Made by a program: the position numbers and the translations under genes. The notes below the pieces were generated by a model. That model did no database searches. It was not told where the DNA came from and saw only the letters and a list, made by a program, of their open reading frames with translations. A stretch of DNA of 64,000 nt from Arthrobacter sp. TPD3018 (GTDB lineage Bacteria; Pseudomonadota; Alphaproteobacteria; Sphingomonadales; Sphingomonadaceae), in assembly GCA_003075315.1 (NCBI GenBank), contig QDFQ01000004.1, positions 62,001 through 126,000 of the forward strand, given 5' to 3'. Below, piece by piece: positions 18,366 to 28,501 of the stretch. The first letter of the stretch is position 1. Each line of letters opens with the position of its first letter.

Positions 18366-18425
18366 GACGTCACGGGAGTAAATCCCGTGACGTCGAACGG
18401 ATCGGGCGGGACATCATCCCGCCCG
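18366..18425 (-). terminator. Tandem hairpins downstream of the H+-pyrophosphatase gene
   Basis: A perfect 12-bp stem, GACGTCACGGGA/TCCCGTGACGTC with loop GTAAA (18366-18394), is followed by a 9-bp stem CGGGCGGGA/TCCCGCCCG (18403-18425). A third hairpin, GCTGAGGC/GCCTCAGC (18445-18463), overlaps the stop codon of the gene. There is no long U-run, so termination may be Rho-independent in part only. Confidence 0.65.
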
Positions 18426-18459
18426 TCCGCCGGCCGGTCGCGCTTGCTGAGGCTCTGCC

Positions 18460-20628
18460 TCAGCCTCCGCTGCCAGCTAGTGCTGCCAGCAGGAGCAGCG
18501 CGACGATATTCGTGATCTTGATCATTGGGTTGACCGCGGGGCCGGCGGTGTCCTTGTACGGATCGCCGACGGTGTCGCCCGTGACGGCGGCCTTATGGGC
18601 TTCGGAGCCCTTGCCGCCGTAATTGCCGTCTTCGATATACTTCTTGGCATTATCCCACGCGCCGCCGCCGCTGGTCATCGACAGCGCGACGAACAGGCCG
18701 GAGACGATGACGCCCAAGAGCATCGCACCCAAGGACGCGAAGCCCTGCGCCTGGCCCGCCACGCCGCGGATGATGAAGTACAGCGCGACCGGGGACAGGA
18801 CCGGGAGCAGGCTGGGTACGATCATTTCCTTGATCGCGGCGCGGGTGACGAGGTCGACGGTGCGGCCGTAATTGGGGCGGCTGGTCCCTTCCATGATGCC
18901 GGGATTGTCGCGGAACTGGCCGCGGACCTCTTCCACCACGGCGCCCGCTGCGCGACCCACCGCGGTCATGCCGAACGCGCCGAAGAGGTAGGGGAGCAGC
19001 GCGCCCAACAGCAGGCCGACGATGACGTACGGGTTGGAGAGGCTGAAATCGACCGTCACGTCGGGGAAATAGGTCGCGAGGTCGGTCGTATAGGCGCCGA
19101 ACAGGACGAGCGCGGCGAGGCCGGCCGAGCCGATCGCATAGCCCTTCGTCACCGCCTTGGTCGTGTTGCCGACCGCGTCCAGCGCGTCGGTGCGGGTGCG
19201 GACGTCGTCGGGCAGGCCCGCCATCTCGGCGATGCCGCCGGCATTGTCGGTGACGGGGCCGTAGGCGTCCAATGCCACGACCATGCCGGCGAGCGCGAGC
19301 ATCGCGGTGGCGGCAAAGGCGATGCCGATGATGCCGGCCAGCTGGTAGGTGGCGATGACCGCGACGACGATGACGATCGTCGGGAGCGCGGTCGCCTCCA
19401 GGCTGATCGCGAGGCCCTGGATGACGTTGGTGCCGTGGCCGGTCTGGCTGGCGGCGGCGATCGATTTCACCGGGCGGTAGTTGGTGCCGGTATAATATTC
19501 GGTGATCCAGACGATCAGGCCGGTGACGGCGAGGCCGATGACCATGCACCAGAACAGGTCCATGCCGGTGAACGCCTGCGCCGTCGCGGCGGCGGCGCGG
19601 GGCGCGTCGAAACCGGTGGTGAGATCGTCCGACACCGCGTCGAGGAAGCCGGCGCTGCCGATCGTGCGGTTGAGGTCGCCGAGCACGTAGCGCGCGGCGA
19701 GGTAGATGGCGGGAATCGACAGCAGCGCGCTGGTCCAGAAGCCCTTGTAGAGCGCGCCCATGATGCTGCCCTTCCCCAGGCGGACCATGTAGGTGCCTAG
19801 GATCGAGGTGACGATGCACACGCCGCCGACGATCAGCGGCAGGCTCATCAGGCGCATGAGTTCCGCGGCATCGGCGCGGATAAGCAGGGCGATCGAGATC
19901 ATCGTGACGCCCAGCGTGACGACGTAGGTTTCGAACAGATCGGCGGCCATGCCGGCGCAGTCGCCGACGTTATCACCGACGTTGTCGGCGATGACCGCGG
20001 GGTTGCGGGGATCGTCCTCCGGAATGCCGGCTTCGACCTTGCCGACGAGGTCGGCGCCGACGTCCGCCGCCTTCGTGAAGATGCCGCCGCCGAGGCGCGC
20101 GAAGATCGAGATGAGGCTGGCGCCGAAGGCGAGGGCGGTCAGCGCCTCGACGATGACGCGGTCGTTGGGGGCGTGGCCGGCGGGGCCGGTGAGATACCAG
20201 AAGAAGGTGCTGATCGCGAGCAGGCCCAGGCCGGCGACGAGCATGCCGGTGACCGCGCCCGAGCGGAACGCCATGGTGAGCCCGCCCTGCAGCGAGGTGC
20301 GTGCGGCCTCTGCGGTGCGGACGTTGGCGCGGACCGAGATGTTCATGCCGACATAGCCCGCGACACCCGACAGGACCGCGCCGACGACGAAGCCGATGGT
20401 GGATACCGCGTTGAGCGTCAGGAACAGGATCGCGGCGACGATGACGCCGACGATCGCGATGGTGGTATATTGGCGGCCGAGATAGGCCTTGGCGCCTTCC
20501 TGGATGGCGGCGGCGATGTCCTGCATCCGGGCGTCGCCCGAAGAGGCGCGGAGCACCTGTTGGCTGGTGACGAAGCCATAGACCACGGCGATGACGCCGC
20601 AGAGGATGGCGAGGGCGACCGTGGTCAT
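18460..20628 (-). CDS. hppA: Membrane-bound H+-translocating pyrophosphatase, K+-independent
   Basis: A 722-residue integral membrane pyrophosphatase that pumps protons at the expense of PPi. The substrate loop is [20 protein letters not shown], followed by [20 protein letters not shown]. The signature [18 protein letters not shown] has Lys where K+-dependent enzymes have Ala, which marks the K+-independent proton-pumping type. About 16 hydrophobic helices are spread along the protein. The ATG at 20628 is chosen as the family start ([19 protein letters not shown]), with AAGGA about 9 bases upstream. Confidence 0.97.
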   Translation of the reverse strand: MTTVALAILCGVIAVVYGFVTSQQVLRASSGDARMQDIAAAIQEGAKAYLGRQYTTIAIVGVIVAAILFLTLNAVSTIGFVVGAVLSGVAGYVGMNISVRANVRTAEAARTSLQGGLTMAFRSGAVTGMLVAGLGLLAISTFFWYLTGPAGHAPNDRVIVEALTALAFGASLISIFARLGGGIFTKAADVGADLVGKVEAGIPEDDPRNPAVIADNVGDNVGDCAGMAADLFETYVVTLGVTMISIALLIRADAAELMRLMSLPLIVGGVCIVTSILGTYMVRLGKGSIMGALYKGFWTSALLSIPAIYLAARYVLGDLNRTIGSAGFLDAVSDDLTTGFDAPRAAAATAQAFTGMDLFWCMVIGLAVTGLIVWITEYYTGTNYRPVKSIAAASQTGHGTNVIQGLAISLEATALPTIVIVVAVIATYQLAGIIGIAFAATAMLALAGMVVALDAYGPVTDNAGGIAEMAGLPDDVRTRTDALDAVGNTTKAVTKGYAIGSAGLAALVLFGAYTTDLATYFPDVTVDFSLSNPYVIVGLLLGALLPYLFGAFGMTAVGRAAGAVVEEVRGQFRDNPGIMEGTSRPNYGRTVDLVTRAAIKEMIVPSLLPVLSPVALYFIIRGVAGQAQGFASLGAMLLGVIVSGLFVALSMTSGGGAWDNAKKYIEDGNYGGKGSEAHKAAVTGDTVGDPYKDTAGPAVNPMIKITNIVALLLLAALAGSGG

Positions 20629-20746
20629 TCGCGCAAATCCTTCTCCTGTTGACGTCGCCGGCCGATGTCCCCCGGTCTGGCGCGCTGGGGCGAGGCTATG
20701 GCGGTGGCGGGGGGAGTGCAAGCGGTTGTGGTTTGCGGTGGGTTAC

Positions 20747-20774
20747 GGGGTGGGGGTGGGGGTGGGGGTGGGGG
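20747..20774 (+). other. G-quadruplex-forming run
   Basis: Five G-runs of 4-5 bases separated by single T residues (GGGGTGGGGGTGGGGG and so on), followed by TTTT. It lies about 120 bases upstream of the hppA start, with the G-rich strand being the non-template-like + strand. Confidence 0.85.
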
Positions 20775-20778
20775 TTTT

Positions 20779-20872
20779 CGTCATTCCCGCGGAGGCGGGA
20801 ATCCAGACGCGCAGGTCTCGCTTGAGCCGGGAGGTCAGAGGTTATGGGTTCCCGCCTTCGCGGGAATGACGG
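20779..20872. repeat. Palindromic intergenic repeat, family A (inverted core)
   Basis: The ends CATTCCCGCGGAGGCGGGAAT and CCCGCCTTCGCGGGAATGACG match the element at 3227-3321, with the core in the opposite orientation. Confidence 0.85.
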
Positions 20873-20905
20873 TTTTGGGGGTGGGTGTGGCGTCCGCTTG
20901 CGCGT

Positions 20906-21012
20906 CGTCACCCCGGACTTGGTCCGGGGTCCACTCTGCGGCGAGGGGGAGGCTTGAGGCTCTTGACGTTCCCTGGCGGCCCGGTGGACCCCGGAACGAG
21001 TCCGGGGTGACG
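20906..21012. repeat. Palindromic intergenic repeat, family C
   Basis: GTCACCCCGGACTTGGTCCG on the left and GGAACGAGTCCGGGGTGACG on the right form long inverted ends. A close copy is at 46393-46499. It is adjacent to the thiL 3' end. Confidence 0.85.
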
Positions 21013-21069
21013 GTTTGGGTGGGGTGGGCGTATCGAGGCTCGCGGGGCGCGAAGGACGTGGGGTTCGGC

Positions 21070-21969
21070 TTAGTGCTGGAAACCCAACCGGTCGGGCAGT
21101 GGGACGGGCTCTCCGCCGTCGAACAGGTGCAGGCCTTCGCCGCGGGCGAAGCGGCCGATGGGGGTTGCGGCGACGGGTGGCACGACGTTGGCGGGCATGG
21201 CGAAGAGGAGTTCGTAGTCGTCGCCGGCGCTTGCTGCCGTCAGGCGCGCCGTGCGGTCCGTGCCGACGTGGGCGATGTAGGCGGGCGACAGGGGCACGGC
21301 GGCGAGGTCGACGATCACGGCGAGATTGCTCGCCGCGGCCATGCGGGCGGCGTCGATCAGCAGGCCGTCGCTGACGTCCATCATCGCATGCGCGAGGCGC
21401 GCGAGGATGCGGCCTTCCGCCAGGCGCGGCGTGGGGCGACGGTAGCGGGCGGCGAGCGCGGCGGGGCCGGGCTGGCCTTGCGCGATGGCGAGGCCGGCGC
21501 CGGCCTCGCCGATCGTGCCCGTCACCCAGAGCGCGTCATTCTCGCCCGCGCCGCCGCGCGGGGGGGCGGGGGTGTCGCAGCCGAAGGCGGTGACGGTGAG
21601 GACACGCGGCGCGCCGGGCGGCAGGCGGACGGTGTCGCCGCCGAGGATTTGCGCGTCGCAGGCCGTCAGTACCGCGGCGAGGCCTTCGAGAAAGGCGCGG
21701 TCCCACGCGTCGTCGGTGAGGGGGTAGTTCAGGAGGATGCCGTCGGGCTTGCCGCCCTTGCCCGCGATATCGGACAGGTTGGTCGCGACGAGCTTCCACG
21801 CGACATCCTGGGGGGTGTCGGAGGCGAGGAAATGGACGCCCTCGACCAATGTGTCGGTGGTGACGACGAGGGGCGCACGCGTCAGGCGGGCGCTGTCGTC
21901 GTTCAGCCCGCGCGCGGCGGGGTGGAGCGGGAGGGTGCGCAGGGCGGCGAGGAAGTCGGCTTCGGTCAT
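21070..21969 (-). CDS. thiL: Thiamine-monophosphate kinase
   Basis: A 299-residue ThiL, phosphorylating thiamine monophosphate to thiamine pyrophosphate. Recognisable parts are GLNDDSARL (substrate/metal loop), VVTTDTLVEGVHFL, KLVATNLSDIAGKGGKPDGILL, ILGGDTVRLP, MMDVSDGLLIDAARM and TAASAGDDYELLF. The ATG at 21969 is the conserved start (MTEADFLAAL). It lies downstream of nusB, the usual nusB-thiL order, but a palindromic repeat separates the two genes. Confidence 0.96.
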   Translation of the reverse strand: MTEADFLAALRTLPLHPAARGLNDDSARLTRAPLVVTTDTLVEGVHFLASDTPQDVAWKLVATNLSDIAGKGGKPDGILLNYPLTDDAWDRAFLEGLAAVLTACDAQILGGDTVRLPPGAPRVLTVTAFGCDTPAPPRGGAGENDALWVTGTIGEAGAGLAIAQGQPGPAALAARYRRPTPRLAEGRILARLAHAMMDVSDGLLIDAARMAAASNLAVIVDLAAVPLSPAYIAHVGTDRTARLTAASAGDDYELLFAMPANVVPPVAATPIGRFARGEGLHLFDGGEPVPLPDRLGFQH

Positions 21970-22000
21970 GCGAGGGAGGCGGTGACGCTTCCACACCCTC

Positions 22001-22084
22001 CGTCATTGCGAGCGTAGCGAAGCCATCCAGAGCCAGTGCCAAGACGCTCTGGATTGCCGCGTCGCTGCGCTCCTCGCAATGACG
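22001..22084. repeat. Palindromic intergenic repeat, family D
   Basis: It begins CGTCATTGCGAGCGTAGCGA and ends GCTGCGCTCCTCGCAATGACG, with inner inverted parts CCAGAGCC and GCTCTGG. Copies are at 23411-23487 and 27362-27438. Confidence 0.9.
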
Positions 22085-22106
22085 GGATCGGGGTCAAGGC
22101 TGCCCC

Positions 22107-22562
22107 TTACGCCCGCACGTCCTTGGCGATGGCGTCGAGCAGGCCGTTGACGAAGCCCGATTCGCGGCGCTCGTAAAAGGCGTGGGCGACGTCGACATAT
22201 TCGCTGATCGTCGCGCCGACCGGCACGTCCTTGCGCGCCATCAATTCATAGGTGCCGGCGCGCAGCAGCGCCTTCATCGGCTTGTCGAGGCGGGCGAGCG
22301 TCCAGCCGCTGGCGAGCTTCTTTTCGATCGCGAGGTCGATCTCGCCTGCGCGCGCAGTGGTGCCCTTCACCAGATCATCGAAGAAATCGACGTCGGCCTC
22401 GGCATATTCCGCGTCCTCGATCGTCGCGCCGAGGCGGTGGTTGTGGAATTCGTGGAGCAATGCGGGCACCGGCGTGCCCTCCATCTCATGCTGGTAAAGC
22501 GCCTGAACGGCGGCGAGACGGGCGGCGGCGCGCGCCTGGGTACGGTTGGTGGTGCGGGACAT
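22107..22562 (-). CDS. nusB: Transcription antitermination factor NusB
   Basis: A 151-residue all-helical NusB (ARAAARLAAVQALYQHEM at the N-terminus; LARLDKPMKALLRAGTYELMARKDVP; SEYVDVAHAFYERRESGFVNGLLDAIAK at the end). With NusE it binds boxA RNA for rRNA antitermination. The length is normal. The ATG at 22562 gives the conserved start MSRTTNRTQARAAARLAAVQ. Upstream, where ribH is found in many genomes, there is instead a fasciclin gene. Confidence 0.96.
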   Translation of the reverse strand: MSRTTNRTQARAAARLAAVQALYQHEMEGTPVPALLHEFHNHRLGATIEDAEYAEADVDFFDDLVKGTTARAGEIDLAIEKKLASGWTLARLDKPMKALLRAGTYELMARKDVPVGATISEYVDVAHAFYERRESGFVNGLLDAIAKDVRA

Positions 22563-22657
22563 CGTGCGGGCATGTAATGGCGTGCGGGGCGTCCGTCACC
22601 CCTTGGTGTGCGGGCGGATGTGGGGCCGACCCGGCATGGGCCGGCCCCGCCAATCCT

Positions 22658-23212
22658 TTACGGCATCAGGACGGTGTCGACGACGTGGATGACGCCGTTC
22701 GACTGCATCACGTCCTTGATCGTGACGTGGCTGGTGCCGCCCTTGGCGTCGGTGAGCATGATGCGGTTGCCCATCATCGTCGCGGTCAGCGGTTCGCCCT
22801 GCACGGTGGTGAGCGTCGCCTTGCCGCCGCCGGCCTTGATCGCGGCGGCGATTTGCTTCGACGTCATCGTGCCGGCGACGACGTGATAGGTGAGGATGTT
22901 GGTGAGCGTCGCCTTGTTTTCAGGCTTCACCAGCGTGTCGACGGTGCCGGCGGGCAGCTTGTTGAACGCGGCATTGGTCGGCGCGAACACGGTGAACGGG
23001 CCGGGGCCGGACAGCGTGTCGACGAGGCCGGCGGCCTTTACCGCGGCGACGAGCGTCGTGTGATCCTTCGAATTGACGGCGTTTTCGACGATCGTCTTGG
23101 TCGGGTACATGGCGGCACCGCCGACCATCGGATTCTTGGGCGCCGACATCGCCGGGCCGGCGGCGAGCAGGGCGACGGCGGCGATCGCGCCGCGGAACTG
23201 GAAGCGGGTCAT
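22658..23212 (-). CDS. Exported fasciclin (FAS1) domain protein
   Basis: A 184-residue protein with a signal peptide (to about residue 23, PAMSA) and one FAS1 domain. The H1 motif is LVDTLSGPGPFTVFAPTNAAF, followed by LTYHVVAGTM, and the H2-like end is GVIHVVDTVLMP. FAS1 proteins mediate adhesion or surface interactions; single-domain periplasmic forms are common in sphingomonads. It stands alone between nusB and hisD, with a long leader on its 5' side. Confidence 0.95.
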   Translation of the reverse strand: MTRFQFRGAIAAVALLAAGPAMSAPKNPMVGGAAMYPTKTIVENAVNSKDHTTLVAAVKAAGLVDTLSGPGPFTVFAPTNAAFNKLPAGTVDTLVKPENKATLTNILTYHVVAGTMTSKQIAAAIKAGGGKATLTTVQGEPLTATMMGNRIMLTDAKGGTSHVTIKDVMQSNGVIHVVDTVLMP

Positions 23213-23410
23213 GTGGGCATCCTTTATCTGGTCACCCTGGGTCGGGTGCGGCGGAGATACGTCCGTCGCGGCACAAAGATGCGTTGTTTCAGCAACTTAA
23301 ATGTAAGTCGCTGAAATTGATGTAGATTAATTTTCATTGCTGGGGAGGGGCGCGAGGGCCGGCCCTGTTTCAATTGTCTGATTTCATGCGAAAACCCGGA
23401 TAATGCTGTC
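23213..23410. other. Leader region upstream of the fasciclin gene
   Basis: About 200 bases without a gene. It contains an AT-rich patch (near 23290-23340) that is low in GC compared with the surroundings and likely carries the fasciclin promoter on the minus strand. No defined box was recognised. Confidence 0.4.
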
Positions 23411-23487
23411 CGTCATTGCGAGCGCAGCGAAGCAATCCAGGGCGTCCTGGTCCGACTCTGGATTGCTTCGCTGCGCTCGCAATGACG
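23411..23487. repeat. Palindromic intergenic repeat, family D
   Basis: CGTCATTGCGAGCGCAGCGA at the left, TCGCTGCGCTCGCAATGACG at the right: near-perfect inverted ends around a short core. It lies at the 3' end of hisD. Confidence 0.9.
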
Positions 23488-23509
23488 AACGAGTGTCCGG
23501 CGCCCTGGA

Positions 23510-24805
23510 TCAGCGATTGAGCCGCAACCGCAGGGCCACGGACCGCGCATGGGCGGGGAGGCCTTCGGCGTGGGCGAGGGCGACGGTGGCGGGGCCGAGC
23601 TTGGCCAATGCCGCCTCGTCGAGCCCCAGGAAGCTGGTGCGCTTCATGAAGTCGAGGACCGACAGGCCGCTGGCGAAGCGGGCGCGGCGGCCGGTGGGGA
23701 GGACGTGGTTGGGGCCGGCGACGTAATCGCCGATCGCCTCGGGCGTGTGGCGGCCGAGGAAGACGCTGCCGGCGTGGCGGACCTTATCGAACAGCGCCTG
23801 CGGGTTATCGACCGCGAGCTGGAGATGTTCGGGGGCGAGGCGGTCGACCAGCGGGCAGGCGGCTTCGAGCGACTCGACCACGATGATTGCGCCGTTGGCG
23901 TCCCACGCGGCGCGCGCGACCGCGGCGGTTGGGAGGATGGCCAGTTCTTCATCGACCGCCCGCGCGACGGCTTGCGCATAGTCGGCGTCGTCGGTGAACA
24001 GGATCGATTGCGTGGTGGTGTCGTGTTCGGCCTGGCTCAAGAGGTCGGCGGCGGTCCATTGCGGATCGTTCTGCGCGTCGGCGACGACGACGATCTCGCT
24101 GGGGCCGGCGACCATGTCGATGCCGACGACGCCATAGACCTGGCGCTTGGCTTCGGCGACCCAGGCGTTGCCGGGGCCGGTGACGACGTCGACGGGCGCG
24201 ATGCGGCCGGCGCCATAAGCGAGCGCGGCGATCGCCTGCGCGCCGCCGATGCGCCACACCTCGTCGACGCCGGCGAGGTGCGCGGCGGCGAGGACGAGCG
24301 GGTTGATGTCGCCGCCCGGCGTGGGCGTGACCATCACCAGCCGTTCGACGCCCGCGACCTTGGCGGGGATGGCGTTCATCAGCAGCGACGAGGGGTAAGC
24401 CGCGCGGCCGCCGGGGACGTAGATGCCGGCGGCATCGACGCCGCGCCAGCGCGCGCCGAGGCGGACGCCGGCCTCGTCGACGTAATCGGTGTCGGTCGGC
24501 TTCTGGCGTTCGTGATACGCGCGGATGCGGGTCGCGGCGAGGTCGAGCGCGTCGCGCAGCTGCGGGTCGAGCGCCTCATACGCCGCGGCGCAGGTGGCGG
24601 GTTCGATGCGCCAACCGGTTTCGCTGAGGTCGTGGCGGTCGAGCTTTTGCGTGAAGGCGCGGATCGCCGCTTCGCCATCGTCGCGGACGGCGCGGATGAT
24701 GGTGGCGACGTCGCGCGCGACGTCGGCGGCGGCTTCGCGGCGGCCGTCGACCAGCGCGGTGAAGGCGTCGGCGAAGCCGGCGTCGCGTGTGTCGAGGTGG
24801 ATCAC
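23510..24805 (-). CDS. hisD: Histidinol dehydrogenase
   Basis: A 431-residue HisD, catalysing the last two oxidations of histidine biosynthesis (histidinol to histidine, NAD+ dependent, zinc). Motifs: [67 protein letters not shown] and the catalytic RLAPEHLQL. The start is a GTG (24805) that overlaps the TGA of hisG as GTGA, so the two genes are translationally coupled. Confidence 0.97.
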   Translation of the reverse strand: MIHLDTRDAGFADAFTALVDGRREAAADVARDVATIIRAVRDDGEAAIRAFTQKLDRHDLSETGWRIEPATCAAAYEALDPQLRDALDLAATRIRAYHERQKPTDTDYVDEAGVRLGARWRGVDAAGIYVPGGRAAYPSSLLMNAIPAKVAGVERLVMVTPTPGGDINPLVLAAAHLAGVDEVWRIGGAQAIAALAYGAGRIAPVDVVTGPGNAWVAEAKRQVYGVVGIDMVAGPSEIVVVADAQNDPQWTAADLLSQAEHDTTTQSILFTDDADYAQAVARAVDEELAILPTAAVARAAWDANGAIIVVESLEAACPLVDRLAPEHLQLAVDNPQALFDKVRHAGSVFLGRHTPEAIGDYVAGPNHVLPTGRRARFASGLSVLDFMKRTSFLGLDEAALAKLGPATVALAHAEGLPAHARSVALRLRLNR

Positions 24806-25461
24806 TTCATGCCCTCCGCCACGGCGCGGCGGAATGCCTCGACCAGCGGTACGACTTCGGCACGGGTCTTCATCGCGGCGCGGTTGACGATCAGGCGGCT
24901 GGTGACTTCGGCGATCACCTCCACTTCGACGAGGCCGTTTTCCTTCAGCGTGCGGCCCGAGGAGACGAGGTCGACGATGCGCGGCGCGAGACCCAGGGTG
25001 GGCGCCAGCTCCATCGCGCCGTTCAGCTTGACGCATTCCGCCTGCACACCGCGATTGGCGAAATGGGCGGCGGTGATGTGCGGATATTTGGTCGCGACGC
25101 GCACATGGCTCCAGCCGCGCGGATCGTCGGTGGCGGCCATGGCGGCGGGTTCGGCGACCGAGATACGGCAATGGCCGATGCCGAGATCGACGGGGGCGTA
25201 GAGTTCGGAGTAGTCGAACTCGGCCAGCACGTCCGACCCGACGATGCCGAGTTGCGCGGCGCCGTGCGCGACGAAGGTCGCGACGTCGAAGGCGCGGACG
25301 CGGATCAGCTCGATATGCGGCACATCGGTGGCAAAGCGCAGCGCGCGGCTGTTTTCGTCGCCGAACGCGGGTTCGGGATGGATACCGGCGCGGGCCAGCA
25401 GGGGAAGGGCCTCTGAGAGGATGCGCCCCTTGGGCACGGCGATGACTAAAGGTGTCGGCAC
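24802..25461 (-). CDS. hisG: ATP phosphoribosyltransferase, short form
   Basis: A 219-residue HisG, catalysing the first step of histidine synthesis (ATP + PRPP). It begins [21 protein letters not shown] and contains [12 protein letters not shown] and [18 protein letters not shown]. It lacks the C-terminal regulatory domain of long HisG and therefore, from family knowledge, should need HisZ as partner; no hisZ is visible in this window. The start is taken as GTG at 25461. It forms an operon with hisD (GTGA overlap). Confidence 0.96.
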   Translation of the reverse strand: MPTPLVIAVPKGRILSEALPLLARAGIHPEPAFGDENSRALRFATDVPHIELIRVRAFDVATFVAHGAAQLGIVGSDVLAEFDYSELYAPVDLGIGHCRISVAEPAAMAATDDPRGWSHVRVATKYPHITAAHFANRGVQAECVKLNGAMELAPTLGLAPRIVDLVSSGRTLKENGLVEVEVIAEVTSRLIVNRAAMKTRAEVVPLVEAFRRAVAEGMK

Positions 25462-25522
25462 GCGCGGGGCTTTACTGGCGGTGGGGTGCAGGCGCAACAC
25501 GGCGCCGGCAGGAGGCGAGTCG

Positions 25523-26635
25523 ATGGCGGACGAGGCAGAGAATCTCAAGTCGTTCGAGGTGCAGGCGGGATATTGCCGGGCGATGGATGCGCCGGTGACG
25601 ACGCGGCTCGTTGAGGCGCTGCCGGTGGCGCTGGATCGGTCGACGGCGACCGGGCGGACAGTGCTCGACTGGCCGGGCGAGCCGGTGGCGGATGCGCTGG
25701 TGCTGCGCCTCGTCGGCGGACTGCATGCGCTGCACCGGGCGGGTGCGGACGCCGATCTGTCACGGGTGTTCGCGGGCGAGACGACCGATCCGGGAGAAAT
25801 CGCGGACGTGCTGCGGGCGACGCTGGCGCGACACGATGCGGCGATCCGGCCATGGCTCGACGGACCGCCGCAGACCAATGAGGTCGGGCGGTCGGCGGGG
25901 CTGATGACCGGGCTGTTGCATATCGCCGCGCGCTACGGCCCGCGAATCGAACTGCTCGAGATCGGGTCGAGTGCGGGGCTGAACCTGATGATAGGCCAGT
26001 ATGGCTTCGACCTTGGCGGCACGCGGGTGGGGCCGGCGGAGGCGGCATTGACGCTCGTCCCCGACTGGCGCGGACCGCCGCCGCCGACGGTGCCGATCGC
26101 GATTCAGTGGGTGAGGGGCGTCGATATCGCGCCGGTCGATCTGTCCGACGAGCGCCAGGCGCGGCGGTTGCAGGCCTATGTGTGGGTCGAGGCGATCGAT
26201 CGGCAGGCGCGGCTGGTGCAGGCGATCGATCTGGTGCGCGCACACGGCGTCGACCTGGTGCAGGGCGATGCGGCGGATTGGGTGGAGGCGCGGCTCGGCG
26301 AACCGCAGGAGGCGGGCGTCACGCGCGTGCTGATGCATTCGGTGGTGTGGCAATATCTGCCGCCGGCGACGCGGGCGCGGATCGGCGAAGCGATGGCGGC
26401 GGCGGGCGCGCGTGCCACGGCGGAGCGGCCGCTAGGCTGGGTGATGATGGAGCCCAATCGCGACCTGCACCGGCATGAGGTGCGTGTGCGCGGTTGGCCG
26501 GGCGATACGTCGATGGAGCTGGTGGCGCTGACCCATGCGCATGGCGCCTGGGTGGAAGGGCTGTCGCCGCCCTATGAAACGCGCGACTATGTGATGCGGC
26601 GTGGGGCGTATGAAGCGAATGCCGGGACGGGGTGA
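25523..26635 (+). CDS. DUF2332 family protein
   Basis: A 370-residue protein of the DUF2332 family. The N-terminal part is [21 protein letters not shown], followed by [18 protein letters not shown] Rossmann-like [19 protein letters not shown] segment suggests a nucleotide or SAM-type binding fold. The C-terminal part has [13 protein letters not shown]. No function is established for the family. AGGAGGCG lies 7 bases before the ATG. Divergent from hisG by about 60 bases. Confidence 0.9.
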   Translation: MADEAENLKSFEVQAGYCRAMDAPVTTRLVEALPVALDRSTATGRTVLDWPGEPVADALVLRLVGGLHALHRAGADADLSRVFAGETTDPGEIADVLRATLARHDAAIRPWLDGPPQTNEVGRSAGLMTGLLHIAARYGPRIELLEIGSSAGLNLMIGQYGFDLGGTRVGPAEAALTLVPDWRGPPPPTVPIAIQWVRGVDIAPVDLSDERQARRLQAYVWVEAIDRQARLVQAIDLVRAHGVDLVQGDAADWVEARLGEPQEAGVTRVLMHSVVWQYLPPATRARIGEAMAAAGARATAERPLGWVMMEPNRDLHRHEVRVRGWPGDTSMELVALTHAHGAWVEGLSPPYETRDYVMRRGAYEANAGTG

Positions 26636-26657
26636 GCCGCCCCGGCGCTTGCTGCAC

Positions 26658-26704
26658 CGTCACCCCGACGTGATCCGGGATACCGGCTCAAAGCCGGGAT
26701 GACG
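26658..26704. repeat. Short palindromic intergenic repeat, family C-like
   Basis: GTCACCCCGACGTGATCCGG to CGGCTCAAAGCCGGGATGAC: a shortened version of the element at 6807-6886, between convergent genes. Confidence 0.7.
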
Positions 26705-26722
26705 GGGAGGGGTTACGTCCGC

Positions 26723-27205
26723 TTAGTAGAAGAAGCGGTTGTAGACCTGGACGACGCGGCCCGAGCGGGTGTCGACCAGCACCACGTCGTTGCCGTAGCG
26801 GACCCAGCGCTGATAGCCGTAGCCCGGGCGCGGCAGGCGATAGGTCGCGTAGTCGTTGATCCAATACTGGCGGCCATAATAGCTCGGCGCGAAGCGATAG
26901 CCGGTGGTCACCGGGCGATAGCGATAGCCGCGCGGGCCGGCGTAATTACCGCGGCGATAGACGTCGCCGTGCGTGCGGCGATAGTCGCGCCAATCCTCGC
27001 GCAGCTCCTGGCGATCCTCGCGTACTTCGCGGCGCGCGTCGCGGATGTCGCGGCGGTCGCCGTAGCGGCGCGCTTCGGCGAGGTCGCGCTGGCTCTGGCG
27101 CAGTTCGCGTTCGCTCTGGCGGACTTCGCGGGCGCTCTGGGCCGTGGCAGCGCCGGCGGGCAGGATGGTGGCGGCGGCGAGGGCCGCGATCATGATCTTA
27201 CGCAT
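26723..27205 (-). CDS. Exported RcnB-like protein
   Basis: A 160-residue periplasmic protein. A signal peptide (MRKIMIAALAAATILPAGAATAQ) is followed by a highly charged Arg/Glu/Asp helical stretch (about residues 24-75) and a C-terminal RcnB-type domain rich in Tyr/Arg (YGRQYWINDYATYRLP, VRYGNDVVLVDTRSGRVVQVY). RcnB in E. coli contributes to nickel/cobalt homeostasis; alphaproteobacterial relatives are numerous and mostly uncharacterised. The ATG at 27205 is preferred over GTG 27214 because GAGGAG is 8 bases away. Confidence 0.85.
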   Translation of the reverse strand: MRKIMIAALAAATILPAGAATAQSAREVRQSERELRQSQRDLAEARRYGDRRDIRDARREVREDRQELREDWRDYRRTHGDVYRRGNYAGPRGYRYRPVTTGYRFAPSYYGRQYWINDYATYRLPRPGYGYQRWVRYGNDVVLVDTRSGRVVQVYNRFFY

Positions 27206-27361
27206 CTGTTTCACTCCTCGGTGCGCGTACCGCCCGCTTGTGGGTTGGGGCGTAACGCAGAACGGTCTTGTGACCGCGCGCGGCTGAACGCGTGAGGAAT
27301 GCTTTGGTCATCTTAGGGAAAGGTGGCTGTCTTTCTTTCTGCTTATCCGTCAGCCGGATGG

Positions 27362-27438
27362 CGTCATTGCGCGCGGAGCGAAGCAATCCAGGGCGTCCTG
27401 GTCCGGCTCTGGATTACCGCGCTACGCTCGCAATGACG
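27362..27438. repeat. Palindromic intergenic repeat, family D
   Basis: CGTCATTGCGCGCGGAGCGA to CGCGCTACGCTCGCAATGACG, with inner AATCCAGGGC and GGCTCTGGATT. Same family as 22001 and 23411. Confidence 0.88.
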
Positions 27439-27454
27439 GGAGGGAGAGTGCGCC

Positions 27455-28339
27455 TCAGATATCCCAGCGTCGCATGGCGGCGACGACCGCCTCCGGCTTT
27501 TCCCAGGGCACGAAATGGCCAGCATCGATCTTCTCGACTGTCAGCTGCGGGACATAGGGCGGCAGGCCGTCGACCAGCACCGGCAGCAGCGCCGAATCGC
27601 GCATGCCCCAGATGACCAACGTGTTCTGCGTGATCGGCGGGAAGGGTGCATCGAGGAAGGCGGGGCGGGGCGGGTCCTCGTCCATCGCGGGGACGATCAC
27701 CTTCGACGCGCGATACCAATTCAGCATCGCGGTCATCGCGCCCGGCTGCGACCATTCGTCGAGATAGGCGGCCTTGTCCGCGCCGGCGATGGCGTGCGTC
27801 ACGTGATGGGCGAAGGTGGAGCCGAGGAATTTTTCGAGGCCGGCGCCGACGAGGCCCTGGTCGATGCCCGTATCGCGGAAGCGGGTTATATATTGGCTGG
27901 CCTTGCGCTGTTCCGGCTCGTCGAACAGCGCGCGCTGGAAGAGCAGCGGGTGCGGGGCGTTGACGATGACGAGGCGCGCGACGCGATCGGGCCGGGTGAG
28001 CGCCGCCATCCACGCGATCGCGCCGCCCCAATCGTGGCCGACGAGCGAGAAGCGATCGATGCCGAGGTGATCGGCGAGCGCGATCAGATCGGCGAGGATA
28101 TGCTCGGCGGCATAGGCCTCCACCCCCTGCGGTTTGGACGAGCGGGCGAAGCCACGCTGGTCGGGCGCGACGACATAATGATCGCGGGCGAGATCGGGGA
28201 TTACGCCGCGCCACGTGCGGTGCGATTCGGGAAAGCCGTGCAGCAGGATGACCGGCGGATGCGCGGGATCGCCGGCGATCGCGACGTCCAGCTCGACGCC
28301 AGTGGGCAGCGCGATACGGGTCAGCGGCGTGTCGGTCAT
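27455..28339 (-). CDS. Alpha/beta hydrolase, epoxide-hydrolase/dehalogenase type
   Basis: A 294-residue alpha/beta hydrolase. The oxyanion segment is LLHGFPESHRTWR. The nucleophile elbow GHDWGG carries Asp, as in epoxide hydrolases and haloalkane dehalogenases. DQRGFARSSKP precedes it. The C-terminal catalytic His lies in DAGHFVPWEKPE. The ATG at 28339 sits 6 bases after AGGAG. The natural substrate cannot be deduced. Monocistronic. Confidence 0.92.
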   Translation of the reverse strand: MTDTPLTRIALPTGVELDVAIAGDPAHPPVILLHGFPESHRTWRGVIPDLARDHYVVAPDQRGFARSSKPQGVEAYAAEHILADLIALADHLGIDRFSLVGHDWGGAIAWMAALTRPDRVARLVIVNAPHPLLFQRALFDEPEQRKASQYITRFRDTGIDQGLVGAGLEKFLGSTFAHHVTHAIAGADKAAYLDEWSQPGAMTAMLNWYRASKVIVPAMDEDPPRPAFLDAPFPPITQNTLVIWGMRDSALLPVLVDGLPPYVPQLTVEKIDAGHFVPWEKPEAVVAAMRRWDI

Positions 28340-28501
28340 CACTCTCTCCTGTACGCAAGCCCTGTGCGGGTCGTCTTGTCGCGAGCCTAGCGGCGTTTCA
28401 TCCTGACGTCATGCCCGTGCGCAACGACATACCGATCTACCATGTCATGGGTGCATCCTGGCCGATAGGCACGGCGAAACAGCACGTTAGCGTGCCGCTC
28501 C

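Noticed and set aside
21070..22562. TPP riboswitch upstream of thiL or nusB
   Set aside because: No CUGAGA or related conserved core in the 22563-22657 spacer or the region before thiL.
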